A stretch of DNA of 64,000 nt from Bacillus pumilus (GTDB lineage Bacteria; Bacillota; Bacilli; Bacillales; Bacillaceae). Position numbers and translations under genes: made by a program. Every line of letters starts with the position of its first letter. Position 1 is the stretch's first letter. The notes under the pieces were generated by a model that saw nothing but the letters and a program-made list of their open reading frames with translations, was not told the DNA's origin and did no database searches. The stretch is taken from contig NZ_CP047089.1 of NCBI RefSeq assembly GCF_009937765.1, positions 3,222,272 to 3,286,271 on the forward strand. The letters run 5' to 3'. Below, piece by piece: positions 48,949 to 57,927 of this stretch.

Positions 48949-49719
48949 ATGTCTTTCCTTCAAATTGACCATGTGACCCATACGTACTTCTCTTTAAAAG
49001 AAAAAACAACGGCTATACAGCACATCAATTTGGAGATAGACCAAGGTGAATTCATCTCATTTATTGGTCCCAGCGGCTGCGGAAAAACCACCTTGCTGTC
49101 TATCATCGCAGGAATCACACCGCCTTCTGAAGGTCGAATTTTAATCGAAGGAAAAGAACCCAATCAACAGGAGCATCAAATCGGCTATATGCTCCAGCAA
49201 GATTATTTGTTTCCTTGGAAGACCATTAAGGAAAATGTGATCCTCGGGTTAAAAATTGCGAAACAAGATTCACATGAGTCCGTCTCAGCTGCCCTTGATT
49301 TACTACCTAAGCTTGGACTACATGAAGTAGAGGAAAAATATCCGAAGGAGCTGTCTGGCGGAATGAGGCAGCGTGCGGCTCTCGCCCGAACGCTTGCAGT
49401 TGATCCCGGTCTGCTTTTACTTGATGAGCCATTTTCAGCGCTAGACTATCAAACAAAACTCACATTAGAAGATCTCGTCTTTGACACATTAAAAAACTAT
49501 CAAAAAACAGCAGTCCTTGTAACACATGACATCGGTGAAGCCATTGCGATGAGTGACCGCATATTCTTATTCTCAAAACACCCAGGCTCTATCCAGCGAA
49601 TCTTTCCCGTTCCAGACGACATAAGGGCTCTCTCTCCTTTTGAAGCGAGACAGACCCCGCATTTCCAAGAGCTCTTTCAAACGATTTGGAAGGAGCTGAA
49701 AACAGTTGAAACACAGTGA
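48949..49719 (+). CDS. ytlC: ABC transporter ATPase YtlC
   Basis: A 256-residue ATPase of the SsuB/TauB type. Walker [10 protein letters not shown] is near residue 41, Q-loop [11 protein letters not shown] follows, signature LSGGMRQR near residue 135, and Walker [13 protein letters not shown] near residue 155. It lies 15 bp after ytlA and overlaps ytlD. Energises uptake of the YtlA ligand. Confidence 0.92.
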   Translation: MSFLQIDHVTHTYFSLKEKTTAIQHINLEIDQGEFISFIGPSGCGKTTLLSIIAGITPPSEGRILIEGKEPNQQEHQIGYMLQQDYLFPWKTIKENVILGLKIAKQDSHESVSAALDLLPKLGLHEVEEKYPKELSGGMRQRAALARTLAVDPGLLLLDEPFSALDYQTKLTLEDLVFDTLKNYQKTAVLVTHDIGEAIAMSDRIFLFSKHPGSIQRIFPVPDDIRALSPFEARQTPHFQELFQTIWKELKTVETQ

Positions 49720-50500
49720 TCTATTACATGAAGCTTATCGCAAAAAATACCGAATGGAAAAACGGATCACACGTATCTATCAGCTCATCATATTCGCCAG
49801 CTTCTTTTCACTTTGGGAACTTGCTAGTCATTTCAGGTTCATTGATCCGCTTATTTTCAGTTCACCATCAGCGGTCTGCCAATTGTTTGTGCAAAAAATT
49901 CAAGATGGTTCTTTAATGAATCATATGAGTATTACATTATTTGAAACGGTACTCGGTTTTCTACTTGGTACCTTTTGCGGCATTTTGCTCGCCGCCGCCT
50001 TATGGTGGTCCACCCGATTAGCAAACGTTCTTGACCCTTATTTAGTCATTTTAAATGCCATGCCAAAAGTGGCCCTCGCCCCCATTTTAATTGTTGCCCT
50101 TGGACCTGGTATGATCAGCATCGTCGCCATGGGTGCGATCATTAGTGTGATCATAACGACGATCGTCATTTACACTGCCTTTCAAGAGGTCGATGAGAAT
50201 TATTTAAAGGTGATGAAAACCTTTGGTGCGAGAAAAAGCGTTGTCTTTCGAGAGGTCATTTTGCCAGCTAGTATTCCAACGATGATTTCTGCCATTAAAG
50301 TGAATGTAGGTCTTTCTTGGGTTGGGGTCATTGTAGGAGAATTTCTTGTATCCTCAAAAGGGCTCGGCTACATGATCATTTACGGCTTTCAAGTCTTCAA
50401 CTTTACACTCGTGTTCTTAAGTCTTTTTATTATTGCCGTGTTTGCGACCATCATGTACCAGCTTGTGGAATGGCTCGAACGCCGTTTTCTCCAAAAATAA
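49706..50500 (+). CDS. ytlD: ABC transporter permease YtlD
   Basis: A 264-residue permease of the SsuC/TauC family with about six membrane helices. The EAA-type loop ([21 protein letters not shown]) is near residue 175. A TTG start inside the end of ytlC follows AAGGAGC, giving a 14-bp overlap and translational coupling. Third part of the YtlACD importer. Confidence 0.9.
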   Translation: MKHSDLLHEAYRKKYRMEKRITRIYQLIIFASFFSLWELASHFRFIDPLIFSSPSAVCQLFVQKIQDGSLMNHMSITLFETVLGFLLGTFCGILLAAALWWSTRLANVLDPYLVILNAMPKVALAPILIVALGPGMISIVAMGAIISVIITTIVIYTAFQEVDENYLKVMKTFGARKSVVFREVILPASIPTMISAIKVNVGLSWVGVIVGEFLVSSKGLGYMIIYGFQVFNFTLVFLSLFIIAVFATIMYQLVEWLERRFLQK

Positions 50501-50536
50501 AGAAAGCACAGGGAGATCTCCCTGCGCTTTTTTTAA
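50501..50536. terminator. bidirectional terminator between ytlD and ytkD
   Basis: AAAGCACAGGGAGAT pairs with ATCTCCCTGCGCTTT between convergent genes, with one mismatch. Confidence 0.88.
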
Positions 50537-51009
50537 CGAATCAAACCGTTCTTTTCTAAATAAGCTAGACTTTGTCTTAACACATCATCTTTCATAATAA
50601 AACTGAAATTCTTATTTTTTGCGATGGACCTTGGCAAGTCTGCGAAAAGAACAGGTCCTTTCGTTTCAAAATACGTGTCTTGCTTCTCGAGCCTTTCAAT
50701 ATCAGCGAAATAAATATTTTTTACGATGACCTTTTCTCTACCTAGCACCTGATATTGGCCAATATACGTTAATTCACGAACAACAGCACCCGTCTCTTCT
50801 TGAATCTCACGTATAGCGGCTTGGTCTGCTTCTTCATTTGGCTCAACTTTCCCTCCTGGAAACTCATAGCCCCGATCCTCATGTTCTGTGAGCAGCCATT
50901 TCCCCTGATAACGGCAGATGGCCCAAACATGCTTTGGATGACTTGAAAAAGGCTTCTCTTCAAAGGAGAGCTTGACCGTATTATGATAATAATCTTTAAA
51001 TACATGCAT
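50533..51009 (-). CDS. ytkD: Nudix hydrolase YtkD
   Basis: A 158-residue Nudix nucleotide pyrophosphatase. The box GGKVEPNEEADQAAIREIQEE (GX5EX7REXXEE) is near residues 57-77. B. subtilis YtkD hydrolyses 8-oxo-dGTP and other NTPs and helps protect against oxidative mutagenesis. The ATG at 51009 follows GAGGGA and gives the family length; the frame opens 35 codons earlier without homology. Confidence 0.9.
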   Translation of the reverse strand: MHVFKDYYHNTVKLSFEEKPFSSHPKHVWAICRYQGKWLLTEHEDRGYEFPGGKVEPNEEADQAAIREIQEETGAVVRELTYIGQYQVLGREKVIVKNIYFADIERLEKQDTYFETKGPVLFADLPRSIAKNKNFSFIMKDDVLRQSLAYLEKNGLIR

Positions 51010-51257
51010 GTAAAATCCCTCATATCCTGTCCTTGCTTCTTGTAAAACATCATACCACAGATCACATTTCTCTGAAGAATTTTTATCAAAAGTGAAACAA
51101 ACGAGTGGTTTCATTCCGTCTGTATTTAAAATGAGGTATTGTTGCTAAAACCTTTTTATCATCCCCAACTTCACCACATTTTAATCATGAAACCTTTTAT
51201 CCCTTGATGACGTAAATCAATGAGTGTTTGTCCTATGACGCCGAGGAGGAAAACAGC

Positions 51258-51911
51258 ATGAGGATAACAAATGGGTCAAAACAAGAGAAAGACCAAGCGC
51301 ATACGTTCAGTAAAATTGAAAAAGTAGACGCCTCTCATGAGATGATCAAGAAACATCTCATCAAAGGGCAAAAGCTAGAGTTAACAAAAGACAATCCGAA
51401 TATCGACCAAATTCAAATCGGGCTTGGCTGGGATTTGGCTGGCCAACCAATTGATTTAGATACGCAAGTGTTTCTCTTAAATGAAGAGGACAAACTGTTG
51501 TCTCCAAACCATCTGATCTATTATCACCAGCAGCAAAGCTTAGACGGAGCTGTTCGTCACCTTGGTGATCATCAAGTAGGCGGCGGGTATCGAGACAATG
51601 AAATGATCATTATGCAATTAAGCAGAGTCTCTCCTGATATTCATAAAATCGTTGTAACAGCCACAATACATGATGCCCACGAGCGCAAGCATCATTTTGG
51701 ACAAGTGACGAACGCCTATGTGCATCTGACTGATCAAATCTCACAACAAGAGATTTGTACCTTTCAATTAACAGAAGATTATTCGTATTGTACCTCCATC
51801 ATTTGCGCTCAACTCATCAGAGATAAGGAAGAATGGAAAATCATCGCAACCGGGCAAGGAACTACGTTAGATTTACATGATTTATGCCGCATCTACGGAT
51901 TCACATCTTGA
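51258..51911 (+). CDS. TerD-family stress protein
   Basis: A 217-residue protein of the TerD/CABP fold. It has the core KLELTKDNPNIDQIQIGLGWD near residue 40-60 and an acidic strand DLDTQVFLLNEEDKLLS, the usual calcium-binding layout. TerD proteins act in tellurite and envelope-stress pathways, often with TerC or membrane partners. Here the partner is the AIM24-type protein 22 bp downstream. The ATG at 51258 follows GAGGAGG; the frame opens ten codons earlier. Not in the B. subtilis gene order at this site. Confidence 0.83.
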   Translation: MRITNGSKQEKDQAHTFSKIEKVDASHEMIKKHLIKGQKLELTKDNPNIDQIQIGLGWDLAGQPIDLDTQVFLLNEEDKLLSPNHLIYYHQQQSLDGAVRHLGDHQVGGGYRDNEMIIMQLSRVSPDIHKIVVTATIHDAHERKHHFGQVTNAYVHLTDQISQQEICTFQLTEDYSYCTSIICAQLIRDKEEWKIIATGQGTTLDLHDLCRIYGFTS

Positions 51912-51933
51912 CGCATGGAAGGAGCAGGCACCA

Positions 51934-52725
51934 ATGGGATTTCATTTCAACACAATAGAAGAACTCACTTTACAAGCAGAAGGAAGCGGAATCTTTTTTG
52001 CGAAAAAAGGCGCAATGATTGCCGATCAAGGTACGTTTCAATATCGCAAACGACTACTCGGAACGAACAAAGGAAATATGGTTAGCCAAGTATTTAACCA
52101 TATCAGCAGGAAATTGACAGGTGAAAACCTTGAAGTGATGGAAGTGAGTGGACAAGGCACTTGTTATTTGGCTGATTCCAGCGAGCACGTGACAGTGATT
52201 AATCTTGAGCCAAGCGGTCCTTGGCAGCATGTAAGTGTAGAAAGTGAGGATTTACTTGCTTTTACCGAGGAATGTCATTACGGCGTGACACCAGTAGGCG
52301 TTGGGATATTATCACAAAAAGGACTATTTACATCAAAGCTCTCCTACCAAGGCCACGGGGCGCAGGTCGCCATTAAAACAAATGGAAACCCGCTCATTTT
52401 AAAAGCTCCTTGCCGTGTAGATCCTGACGCCATTGTCGCTTGGACAGGTAAAGCACCGAAGGTCAAATTAGATGTGAACTGGAAGACCCTCATCGGACAA
52501 ACATCTGGTGAATCCTACTTATTTGAGTTCCAAGAACAAGACCAAATTGTTATTATTCAGCCATCTGAGCGTACATCCGGCTTACGGGTCGGTTTAGACG
52601 ATAACCGTTACAAGCCTCAGAGCCAGGGCTCATCTCATGAATTTACGAATTCACAGTCATCTCAGCAAGAGAATAGAGGCGGGCTTAGTGATCTCATCGG
52701 AGGCATCTTACAACCGCGAAAATAA
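51934..52725 (+). CDS. AIM24-family protein
   Basis: A 263-residue beta-rich protein of the AIM24/TIGR00266 family. Typical segments are GSGIFFAKKGAMIADQGTF near residue 18 and PLILKAPCRVDPDAIVAWTG near residue 150. The C-terminal 40 residues are low-complexity (Ser/Gln-rich), ending with a small hydrophobic patch GGILQPRK. Function of the family is unknown in bacteria. It forms a two-gene unit with the TerD-type gene, with AAGGAG upstream. Confidence 0.82.
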   Translation: MGFHFNTIEELTLQAEGSGIFFAKKGAMIADQGTFQYRKRLLGTNKGNMVSQVFNHISRKLTGENLEVMEVSGQGTCYLADSSEHVTVINLEPSGPWQHVSVESEDLLAFTEECHYGVTPVGVGILSQKGLFTSKLSYQGHGAQVAIKTNGNPLILKAPCRVDPDAIVAWTGKAPKVKLDVNWKTLIGQTSGESYLFEFQEQDQIVIIQPSERTSGLRVGLDDNRYKPQSQGSSHEFTNSQSSQQENRGGLSDLIGGILQPRK

Positions 52726-52757
52726 AAGCATGTAGAAAAATCTCTACATGCTTTTTC
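52725..52757. terminator. bidirectional terminator after the AIM24 gene
   Basis: AAAAGCATGTAGA pairs with TCTACATGCTTTT between convergent genes. Confidence 0.9.
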
Positions 52758-53064
52758 AATTCATTAATCCATTTGTTTCAATAAAATTCTTTGTCTCTTC
52801 ATTTCCGAGCTTAAAAATCATAGAATATATCTCTTTTCTTTTTCGATCCATTTCATCATTCGGACTGTCAAAATGATATTCAAGATACGGAACATGCGCT
52901 CGAAAGAAGCCTTTCCAATCGGTCATATACTGTTCATCGAAATATTCCCTCAGCTGCAAAATTTGATCATCATCTGCTTCTATTTGAAATTGCCAAGCCG
53001 CCGCATCTCTATGCTGCGATATCGATCCATCTTGTACGGATACATAATATGTGTGTCTCGTCAT
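52756..53064 (-). CDS. uncharacterised 102-residue protein
   Basis: A small soluble protein (MTRHTYYVSVQDGSISQHRD ...), acidic, with a predicted alternating helix/strand pattern and no cysteine or membrane helix. I recall similar short proteins in Bacillus genomes sometimes labelled hydrolase, but no catalytic motif is visible and I assign no function. The ATG at 53064 has AAAAAGG upstream. Downstream of ytkC on the same strand, with a small gap, and convergent with the AIM24 gene. Confidence 0.7.
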   Translation of the reverse strand: MTRHTYYVSVQDGSISQHRDAAAWQFQIEADDDQILQLREYFDEQYMTDWKGFFRAHVPYLEYHFDSPNDEMDRKRKEIYSMIFKLGNEETKNFIETNGLMN

Positions 53065-53107
53065 CTGATTCATCCTTTTTCCTTTAGTATGACCAGTTAC
53101 GAAGAAA

Positions 53108-53512
53108 TTACGGCTTTTTGCGCAATTTATTTTTTAACATGTCCAACACATCAATAAACAACTGTGGAATAGGAATTCCGAGGGCATTGGCTGTCGAGAC
53201 GATTTGGTAAGATTCATAAATAATATAAAAGATGATCGCTAAATCCTTAATCATCCCGTTTGTCTTCAGCATGACATCAAAGAAATGCGCCATCGATATT
53301 AAAAAGACCGTCACAATCTTTCGAACAAGCCGCGTAGAAAAACGTTTCATTGTGAGCTGTCCTGTCAAAGATTCTCTTAGGCTTGAACAAATTAATTCAA
53401 TCGCCATGAGTGTTACTAATATCATCAGTAAATATCCTGCTCCACCAAACAGAAAGCCCATCGCTGACAAACTGACTGTAAACAACGAAAAGATGCCTAA
53501 ATCCTTGCTCAC
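53108..53512 (-). CDS. ytkC: holin-family protein YtkC
   Basis: A 134-residue membrane protein of the phage holin/toxin-secretion family (TIGR01593-like). Hydrophobic segments occupy about 5-45 and 65-105, and a basic tail MLKNKLRKKP ends it. B. subtilis YtkC lies between ytkD and dps, as here. No endolysin gene is adjacent, so it is likely a domesticated chromosomal holin-like protein rather than part of a prophage. Confidence 0.8.
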   Translation of the reverse strand: MSKDLGIFSLFTVSLSAMGFLFGGAGYLLMILVTLMAIELICSSLRESLTGQLTMKRFSTRLVRKIVTVFLISMAHFFDVMLKTNGMIKDLAIIFYIIYESYQIVSTANALGIPIPQLFIDVLDMLKNKLRKKP

Positions 53513-53616
53513 TTGGCATCAACATCCTTTCAGAGTGGAACTCCTTACCTCAATAGTATATGTCAGTTCCTCGCAATAGCTTGGACGACAAAAAATAAAG
53601 GCGTCGTCTTTTAAAG

Positions 53617-53645
53617 AAAAAAAGCCGCCTTGTGCGGCGGCTTCC
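53617..53645 (-). terminator. terminator of the YjfB-like gene
   Basis: AAGCCGCCGCACAAGGCGGCTTTTTTT on the minus strand (stem AGCCGCC/GGCGGCT), immediately after the stop. Confidence 0.9.
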
Positions 53646-53649
53646 ATCT

Positions 53650-53841
53650 TTAGACTCTCACATCGATAAAGCGAGCGTCTGAATCCTTTGGCTGAACAGC
53701 TTGAGGCTGCTGCTGGACTTGATCCAGCATGACCATGGCTTGTGCTGTATTCGTAGCAAGCTGTGAATTCAACAAACTCATATTAAGTGTTTTTTGAATG
53801 CTTGCGACTTGCTGACTCATCATTCCTGCAATAGAAGACAT
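53650..53841 (-). CDS. YjfB-family small protein
   Basis: A 63-residue amphipathic protein (MSSIAGMMSQQVASIQKTLN ... RFIDVRV), fitting the YjfB family annotated as putative motility proteins. It is helical in the first half and glutamine/proline-rich in the second. GGAGG-like bases (GGGAGG) precede the ATG. Function unknown; lies alone between ytkC and dps. Confidence 0.7.
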   Translation of the reverse strand: MSSIAGMMSQQVASIQKTLNMSLLNSQLATNTAQAMVMLDQVQQQPQAVQPKDSDARFIDVRV

Positions 53842-53916
53842 TTTCTCCCCTCCCTTCTCTTTTCTCTTCGGCTGAAAGCCCTATGATTTCAATGGGCTGT
53901 CTGTCCCGATTCCAAC

Positions 53917-53957
53917 AAAAAAGGAATGTCGATCTCTTGACGATCGACATTCCTTCC
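53917..53957 (-). terminator. terminator of dps
   Basis: GGAATGTCGATC and GATCGACATTCC form a perfect long stem with TTTTTT on the minus strand. Confidence 0.92.
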
Positions 53958-53966
53958 ACATACGTA

Positions 53967-54404
53967 TTAACCTAAATATGCTTTAAGCATCCAGTTGTGT
54001 TTCTCAATAGATTGATGAATTGCAAGCAGCATATCACCGGTTGTTTCATCGCCAACTTCTCCAGCCAGCTCCATTCCTTGCTTTAATTCTTCAGCAATAT
54101 TGGAGAAATCATCATATAGATTTTTCACCATTTGCTCCGCTGATTCATTTCCTTCAGCTTCTTGAATGCTAGAAATTTCTAAGCATTCTTTCATTGTCGC
54201 AACAGGTTGTCCATTTAACGCAAGCATACGCTCAGCCAAATCATCAATGTATGTCGCTGTTTCTGTATAAAGTTCCTCAAATTTCTCATGGAGTGTAAAG
54301 AAGTCTTTTCCCTTTACGTACCAGTGATAGTTATGTAATTTTACGTAAAGCACAGTCCAATCTGCTACTTGTTTATTGACGACGTGTAATAATTTTTCAG
54401 ACAT
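53967..54404 (-). CDS. dps: Dps-family mini-ferritin
   Basis: A 145-residue ferritin-like protein that oxidises and stores iron and protects DNA during stress. The ferroxidase residues lie in [23 protein letters not shown] near residues 27-50. The C-terminal [10 protein letters not shown] is typical. Size and place next to ytkA match the sigma-B-controlled B. subtilis Dps (YtkB). AAGGAGG precedes the ATG. Confidence 0.92.
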   Translation of the reverse strand: MSEKLLHVVNKQVADWTVLYVKLHNYHWYVKGKDFFTLHEKFEELYTETATYIDDLAERMLALNGQPVATMKECLEISSIQEAEGNESAEQMVKNLYDDFSNIAEELKQGMELAGEVGDETTGDMLLAIHQSIEKHNWMLKAYLG

Positions 54405-54535
54405 GTTTATTCCTCCTTATGTAATTGCGTTTAGTATGAGAATACCCTTTTCCTATTATACTGAAACCTGCCATGAATTTCTTCTATTTTGACTGCATGA
54501 AATATATGTTAATATGGAAATAAGGAGGGAGTTAG

Positions 54536-54682
54536 ATGCTGCTACTTGGGATTATCAGCTTTATCATTATCTCAATCGTTGTCTTTTTATCGCTGTGGAC
54601 AACATCGAAGGCTTATGAATATAAGCATAAAATCGACACACCACAGGATGCTGAACCAAACCAACGTCCTAACCCGAAATAA
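54536..54682 (+). CDS. ytzI: small membrane protein YtzI
   Basis: A 48-residue peptide with one membrane helix (about 3-22, LLGIISFIIISIVVFLSLW) and a short hydrophilic tail ending NQRPNPK. AAGGAGG lies seven bases before the ATG. B. subtilis has ytzI of similar size and character between dps and ytkA. Ends nine bases before the convergent ytkA stop. Function unknown. Confidence 0.78.
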   Translation: MLLLGIISFIIISIVVFLSLWTTSKAYEYKHKIDTPQDAEPNQRPNPK

Positions 54683-54690
54683 AATGACAC

Positions 54691-55125
54691 TTAATGATGT
54701 GAGGTTTCTTCTTCAGTAGATGAATTCTCTTTTTTCACATCACCTACATGGATGTTCGTCTTTGGCATATTATGCTGCTGTTTAGCTGTCACATGGACTT
54801 GTATGATATAAAGGCCATCTTTTTTAAAGGCTGTATGCAATTCATATACACCTTTGTTCTCTTTCTTTGGCTTAATCATCTTGCTGTTATCCTTATCGCC
54901 ATCTTTCCACACTTCAAATTGAACATCGTCTGCGTCATCAACAGGCGTATCACCATATGTGACAGCTGCTTTTACTATAACGCTTTCATTTTTCTCCACT
55001 TGTTCAGGTCCTGTAAGCTTCACTTCTAATAGTTCAGGCACCTCCCCTTTGCCACTATTTGCTGCAGAGTTCCCACATGCACTTAGTAACAAAAGCAACA
55101 CTATCATTCCCAACATTTTTCGCAT
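54691..55125 (-). CDS. ytkA: YtkA-like lipoprotein
   Basis: A 144-residue lipoprotein: the signal peptide ends at LLSAC (Cys near 17), followed by an Ig-like YtkA/FixH-type beta domain (about 35-125). The tail is His/Glu/Ser-rich (SSTEEETSHH). Relatives are periplasmic or surface proteins of uncertain function. Position between dps/ytzI and luxS matches B. subtilis. Confidence 0.85.
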   Translation of the reverse strand: MRKMLGMIVLLLLLSACGNSAANSGKGEVPELLEVKLTGPEQVEKNESVIVKAAVTYGDTPVDDADDVQFEVWKDGDKDNSKMIKPKKENKGVYELHTAFKKDGLYIIQVHVTAKQQHNMPKTNIHVGDVKKENSSTEEETSHH

Positions 55126-55200
55126 CCAGAGTTCCCCCTTCTATTACTGACATGTCCATTTTAACAAATATCCCCTATTTTGACATCTCATGATCGAATA

Positions 55201-55231
55201 CAAAAAAACCGGACATCATCATGTCCGGTTT
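55201..55231 (-). terminator. terminator of luxS
   Basis: ACCGGACATGATGATGTCCGGTTTTTTTG on the minus strand, nine bases after the luxS stop. Confidence 0.92.
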
Positions 55232-55239
55232 ATGATTGA

Positions 55240-55713
55240 TTAACCAAATACTTTGAGAAGCTCTTCTTGATCTTGAGAAAGCCAGAAACGCATCAAACGT
55301 TTTGCCCCTTCAAGGTCATGAAGTTTCGCTTGACCGCATTGCTCTTCGTTTGCAGCAGGAATCTCTGTTACCTCAACTGCATCCTTGAATGTTGCATCAA
55401 GAAGTTCAACGATTTCTTCTGGAGTTGGTGCACCACTGACCACTAAATAGTAGCCTGTCTGACAGCCCATTGGAGAAATATCAATGATATCAAAATGATC
55501 ATATTTCTCTGAGTGTGTTCTAATGTTAAACGCAAGTAAATGCTCTAATGTATGAATCGTATCAGGTTTCATTGCTTGTTTGTTTGGCTGACAAAAACGA
55601 ATATCAAATTTATTGACTTCTCCATCTGATCCCACTTTATGAACGCCACAATGACGAACGTATGGCGCTTTTACAGCATTATGATCAAGTTCAAAGCTTT
55701 CAACTGAAGGCAT
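55240..55713 (-). CDS. luxS: S-ribosylhomocysteine lyase
   Basis: A 157-residue enzyme cleaving S-ribosylhomocysteine to homocysteine and the AI-2 precursor DPD. The metal site HTLEH is near residue 54 and the third ligand Cys lies in the C-terminal half ([11 protein letters not shown]). PMGCQTGYY is conserved. The ATG at 55713 has GGAG upstream; GTG codons just before it open the same frame. Same length as B. subtilis LuxS. Confidence 0.95.
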   Translation of the reverse strand: MPSVESFELDHNAVKAPYVRHCGVHKVGSDGEVNKFDIRFCQPNKQAMKPDTIHTLEHLLAFNIRTHSEKYDHFDIIDISPMGCQTGYYLVVSGAPTPEEIVELLDATFKDAVEVTEIPAANEEQCGQAKLHDLEGAKRLMRFWLSQDQEELLKVFG

Positions 55714-55839
55714 AATCACCACTCCTATAATTGCAATTTCCTATATTATAACATATTTCTCCGACCAGTTTAGTTTATAAAACTTTCCTTCCTTGTCCTT
55801 TTTTCTTATACTGTGAAAGACAGACAAGGAGGAACCTTT

Positions 55840-56064
55840 ATGAAACAAATTTTTATCGGCATCATACGCTTTTATCAAAAATGTATTTCCCCTCTTACAC
55901 CGCCTAGCTGCCGGTTTTATCCAACATGCTCAAACTACGGGCTAGAAGCGATCAAAACGCATGGCGCTTTAAAAGGCGGCTGGCTCACCATCAAACGGAT
56001 TTTAAAATGTCATCCGCTCCATCCTGGCGGCATCGATCCTGTCCCGCCGAAAAAGGAAAAATAA
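55840..56064 (+). CDS. ytjA: membrane protein insertion efficiency factor YidD
   Basis: A 74-residue amphipathic, cysteine-containing protein of the YidD family. Signatures are [20 protein letters not shown] near residues 12-31 and [13 protein letters not shown] near the end. It associates with the inner face of the membrane and aids insertion by YidC/SpoIIIJ. The ATG at 55840 follows AAGGAGG. It ends two bases from the convergent ytiB stop. Confidence 0.93.
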   Translation: MKQIFIGIIRFYQKCISPLTPPSCRFYPTCSNYGLEAIKTHGALKGGWLTIKRILKCHPLHPGGIDPVPPKKEK

Positions 56065-56065
56065 C

Positions 56066-56629
56066 TTACTTTTCATATCCGTTAACGACTACGTCAAGCT
56101 TGCCAGTTCCAGGATCAATGACAAGACCGTGCACAGGCACATTTGATGGGAGGAGCGGGTGGTTTTTCACAACGGACACACTGTCCTTCACACTCTCTTC
56201 GACCGAACTAAAGCTTTTGAGCCACTGTTTAAAATCAATTCCTGAGTATTCCAGTACTTCAATCCGTTTTTCTGGGATACCCCGCTCAATGGCTTTGTTT
56301 AAAAGTGTTTGGCTATCTATTTTGCTCATACCGCAATCATGATGTCCAATGACATAAACCTCGTCAGCATTTAATTCGTAAACAGCCACTAAAATGCTTC
56401 GCATAATACTTCCAAATGGATGAGACACAAGAGCACCAGCACTTTTGACGATCTTGATATCTCCATTTTTCATGTTCATTGCACGTGGAAGCAGCTCGAC
56501 AAGTCTTGTATCCATACATGACAGAATGACAGCTTTTTTCTGTGGAAACTTCGTTGTTGTAAACTCTTCGTATTTCTTTTCTTCAATAAATTGTTGATTA
56601 TATTCGATGATTTCTTCTAAAAGTTTCAT
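56066..56629 (-). CDS. ytiB: beta-class carbonic anhydrase
   Basis: A 187-residue zinc enzyme hydrating CO2 to bicarbonate. Ligands are Cys38 (CMDTR), His96 and Cys99 (HHDCGM), with Asp40 and Arg42 as the conserved catalytic dyad. Same size and gene position as B. subtilis YtiB. It is cytoplasmic, with no signal. Convergent with ytjA with almost no gap. Confidence 0.9.
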   Translation of the reverse strand: MKLLEEIIEYNQQFIEEKKYEEFTTTKFPQKKAVILSCMDTRLVELLPRAMNMKNGDIKIVKSAGALVSHPFGSIMRSILVAVYELNADEVYVIGHHDCGMSKIDSQTLLNKAIERGIPEKRIEVLEYSGIDFKQWLKSFSSVEESVKDSVSVVKNHPLLPSNVPVHGLVIDPGTGKLDVVVNGYEK

Positions 56630-56761
56630 ACGTTGTCCATTCCTTTATCTTTTTTTAAAAATAAATATAGCACAATGTGAGAAATTTCGTCACGTTTTGC
56701 AGCGCATTTTTTTTAAAGGAAACATCTTCTGGTGAAATTTTTTTATTTTCCTCTTTTCAAA

Positions 56762-56776
56762 TCGTAATTATTACGA
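56762..56776. promoter_or_regulatory. Zur-type box upstream of the zinc lipoprotein gene
   Basis: TCGTAAT-T-ATTACGA is a perfect 7-1-7 palindrome of the Bacillus Zur/Per/Fur class and equals the Zur consensus. A half-matching TCGTAATCATT follows at 56799-56809. The two lie in the promoter of the adjacent zinc-binding lipoprotein gene. Confidence 0.85.
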
Positions 56777-56843
56777 TACAATAACTCAGGACATTAAATC
56801 GTAATCATTTCTATCTAATAGATTGAGAGGAGACATTTTCCAC

Positions 56844-57833
56844 ATGAAAAAAATCTTTTATATGTTAATAGTTGCTTTATTTGCGATCGGCCTTGCCGCT
56901 TGCTCAAGCAGTGCGGGCACAAATGCTTCAAAAGGAAAAGCAGATGGAAAACTAACCGTCTACACCACTATTTTCCCTATTCAAGATTTCACTGAAAAAA
57001 TTGGCGGTTCTCATGTTCATGCGCAAAGCGTCTACCCTGCCAATGCAGATGCACACAGCTTTGAACCAAGTTCAAAAACGATGGTTGAAATGGCTGAAGG
57101 TGACGCCTTCATCTACAGCGGCACAGGTGCTGAAGCATTCGCTGACAAAACCGCGTCTACCTTAAAAGACCAAGGCGTGAAAACAGTCAAAGCAGCCGAA
57201 GGCATCAAATTGTTATCGACAAAAGAAGAGCATTCACATGAAGAAGAGGAAGATCATGATCACGATCATGAAGGAGAAGAACATGACCATGATGGACACG
57301 ATCACGGAGATAAAGATCCTCATGCATGGTTAGACCCTGTTTATGCACAGCAAATGGCGAAAAACATTAAAGATACACTCGTTTCATTAGATCCAGATCA
57401 TAAAGACGAATACACAAAAAACTATGAAAAACTAAAAAAAGATTTGCAATCGCTAGATCAAGAGTTCAACACAACATTATCTAAAGCAAAACATAAAGAA
57501 ATCCTTGTTTCCCATGCAGCCTACGGTTATTGGGAAAAGCGCTACGGTATTGAGCAAATTAGTGTATTAGGATTATCCGCTTCTGAAGAGCCTTCACAAA
57601 AGCAGCTCGAAAGCATTGTTCAAAAAGCTGAAAAGCATCACATTCAATATGTGATTTTTGAAAACAACGTCAGTAGCAAAGTCTCAGATACGATCCGCAG
57701 TGAAATTGGGGCAAAAAGCCTCACACTTAAAAATTTAGAATCTATAACTGAAGATGACGCCAAAAATGGCGAAAGCTACGTTAGCTTAATGAAACAAAAC
57801 CTAAAAACCTTGAAAACTGCTTTAAATGATTAA
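56844..57833 (+). CDS. zinc ABC transporter substrate-binding lipoprotein
   Basis: A 329-residue ZnuA/AdcA-type cluster A-I binding protein. The lipobox LAAC (Cys near 20) ends the signal peptide. A His/Asp/Glu-rich loop (about residues 130-160) collects zinc before the metal site, which includes HSFEPSS and DPHAWLDPVY. No permease or ATPase gene is adjacent, so it must use partners elsewhere. GAGGAG lies at slightly long spacing before the ATG; a TTG seven codons earlier is less likely. It stands behind a perfect Zur box and is inserted between ytiB and ytiA relative to B. subtilis. Confidence 0.88.
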   Translation: MKKIFYMLIVALFAIGLAACSSSAGTNASKGKADGKLTVYTTIFPIQDFTEKIGGSHVHAQSVYPANADAHSFEPSSKTMVEMAEGDAFIYSGTGAEAFADKTASTLKDQGVKTVKAAEGIKLLSTKEEHSHEEEEDHDHDHEGEEHDHDGHDHGDKDPHAWLDPVYAQQMAKNIKDTLVSLDPDHKDEYTKNYEKLKKDLQSLDQEFNTTLSKAKHKEILVSHAAYGYWEKRYGIEQISVLGLSASEEPSQKQLESIVQKAEKHHIQYVIFENNVSSKVSDTIRSEIGAKSLTLKNLESITEDDAKNGESYVSLMKQNLKTLKTALND

Positions 57834-57837
57834 TTGT

Positions 57838-57869
57838 TAAACCCTGGGTGTTGATCCGGGGTTTTTTTG
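57838..57869 (+). terminator. terminator of the zinc lipoprotein gene
   Basis: AAACCCTGG...CCGGGGTTT stem with seven T after it, directly after the stop codon. Confidence 0.8.
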
Positions 57870-57875
57870 CTGTAA

Positions 57876-57925
57876 AAAAAGCACACCATTGTAGTGTGTG
57901 CTTTATTGTAGGGTGTGCTTTTTTA
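57876..57925 (-). terminator. terminator of rpmE2 with three repeated arms
   Basis: GCACACC (57884), GTGTGTGC (57894) and GGTGTGC (57912) lie within 40 bp, so GCACACC can pair with either downstream arm; TTTTTTT flanks both ends. Works as a terminator for rpmE2 on the minus strand and possibly for plus-strand read-through. Confidence 0.75.
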
Positions 57926-57927
57926 TA

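Noticed and set aside
53108..53512. Prophage remnant around the holin-like gene
   Set aside because: No integrase, structural or lysis genes and no attachment repeats nearby; ytkC is at its normal B. subtilis position.
57876..57925. Possible CRISPR-like repeat
   Set aside because: Only three 7-8 bp arms within 50 bp, with T runs and hairpin symmetry; this is a terminator. No CRISPR array or cas gene was seen in the window.
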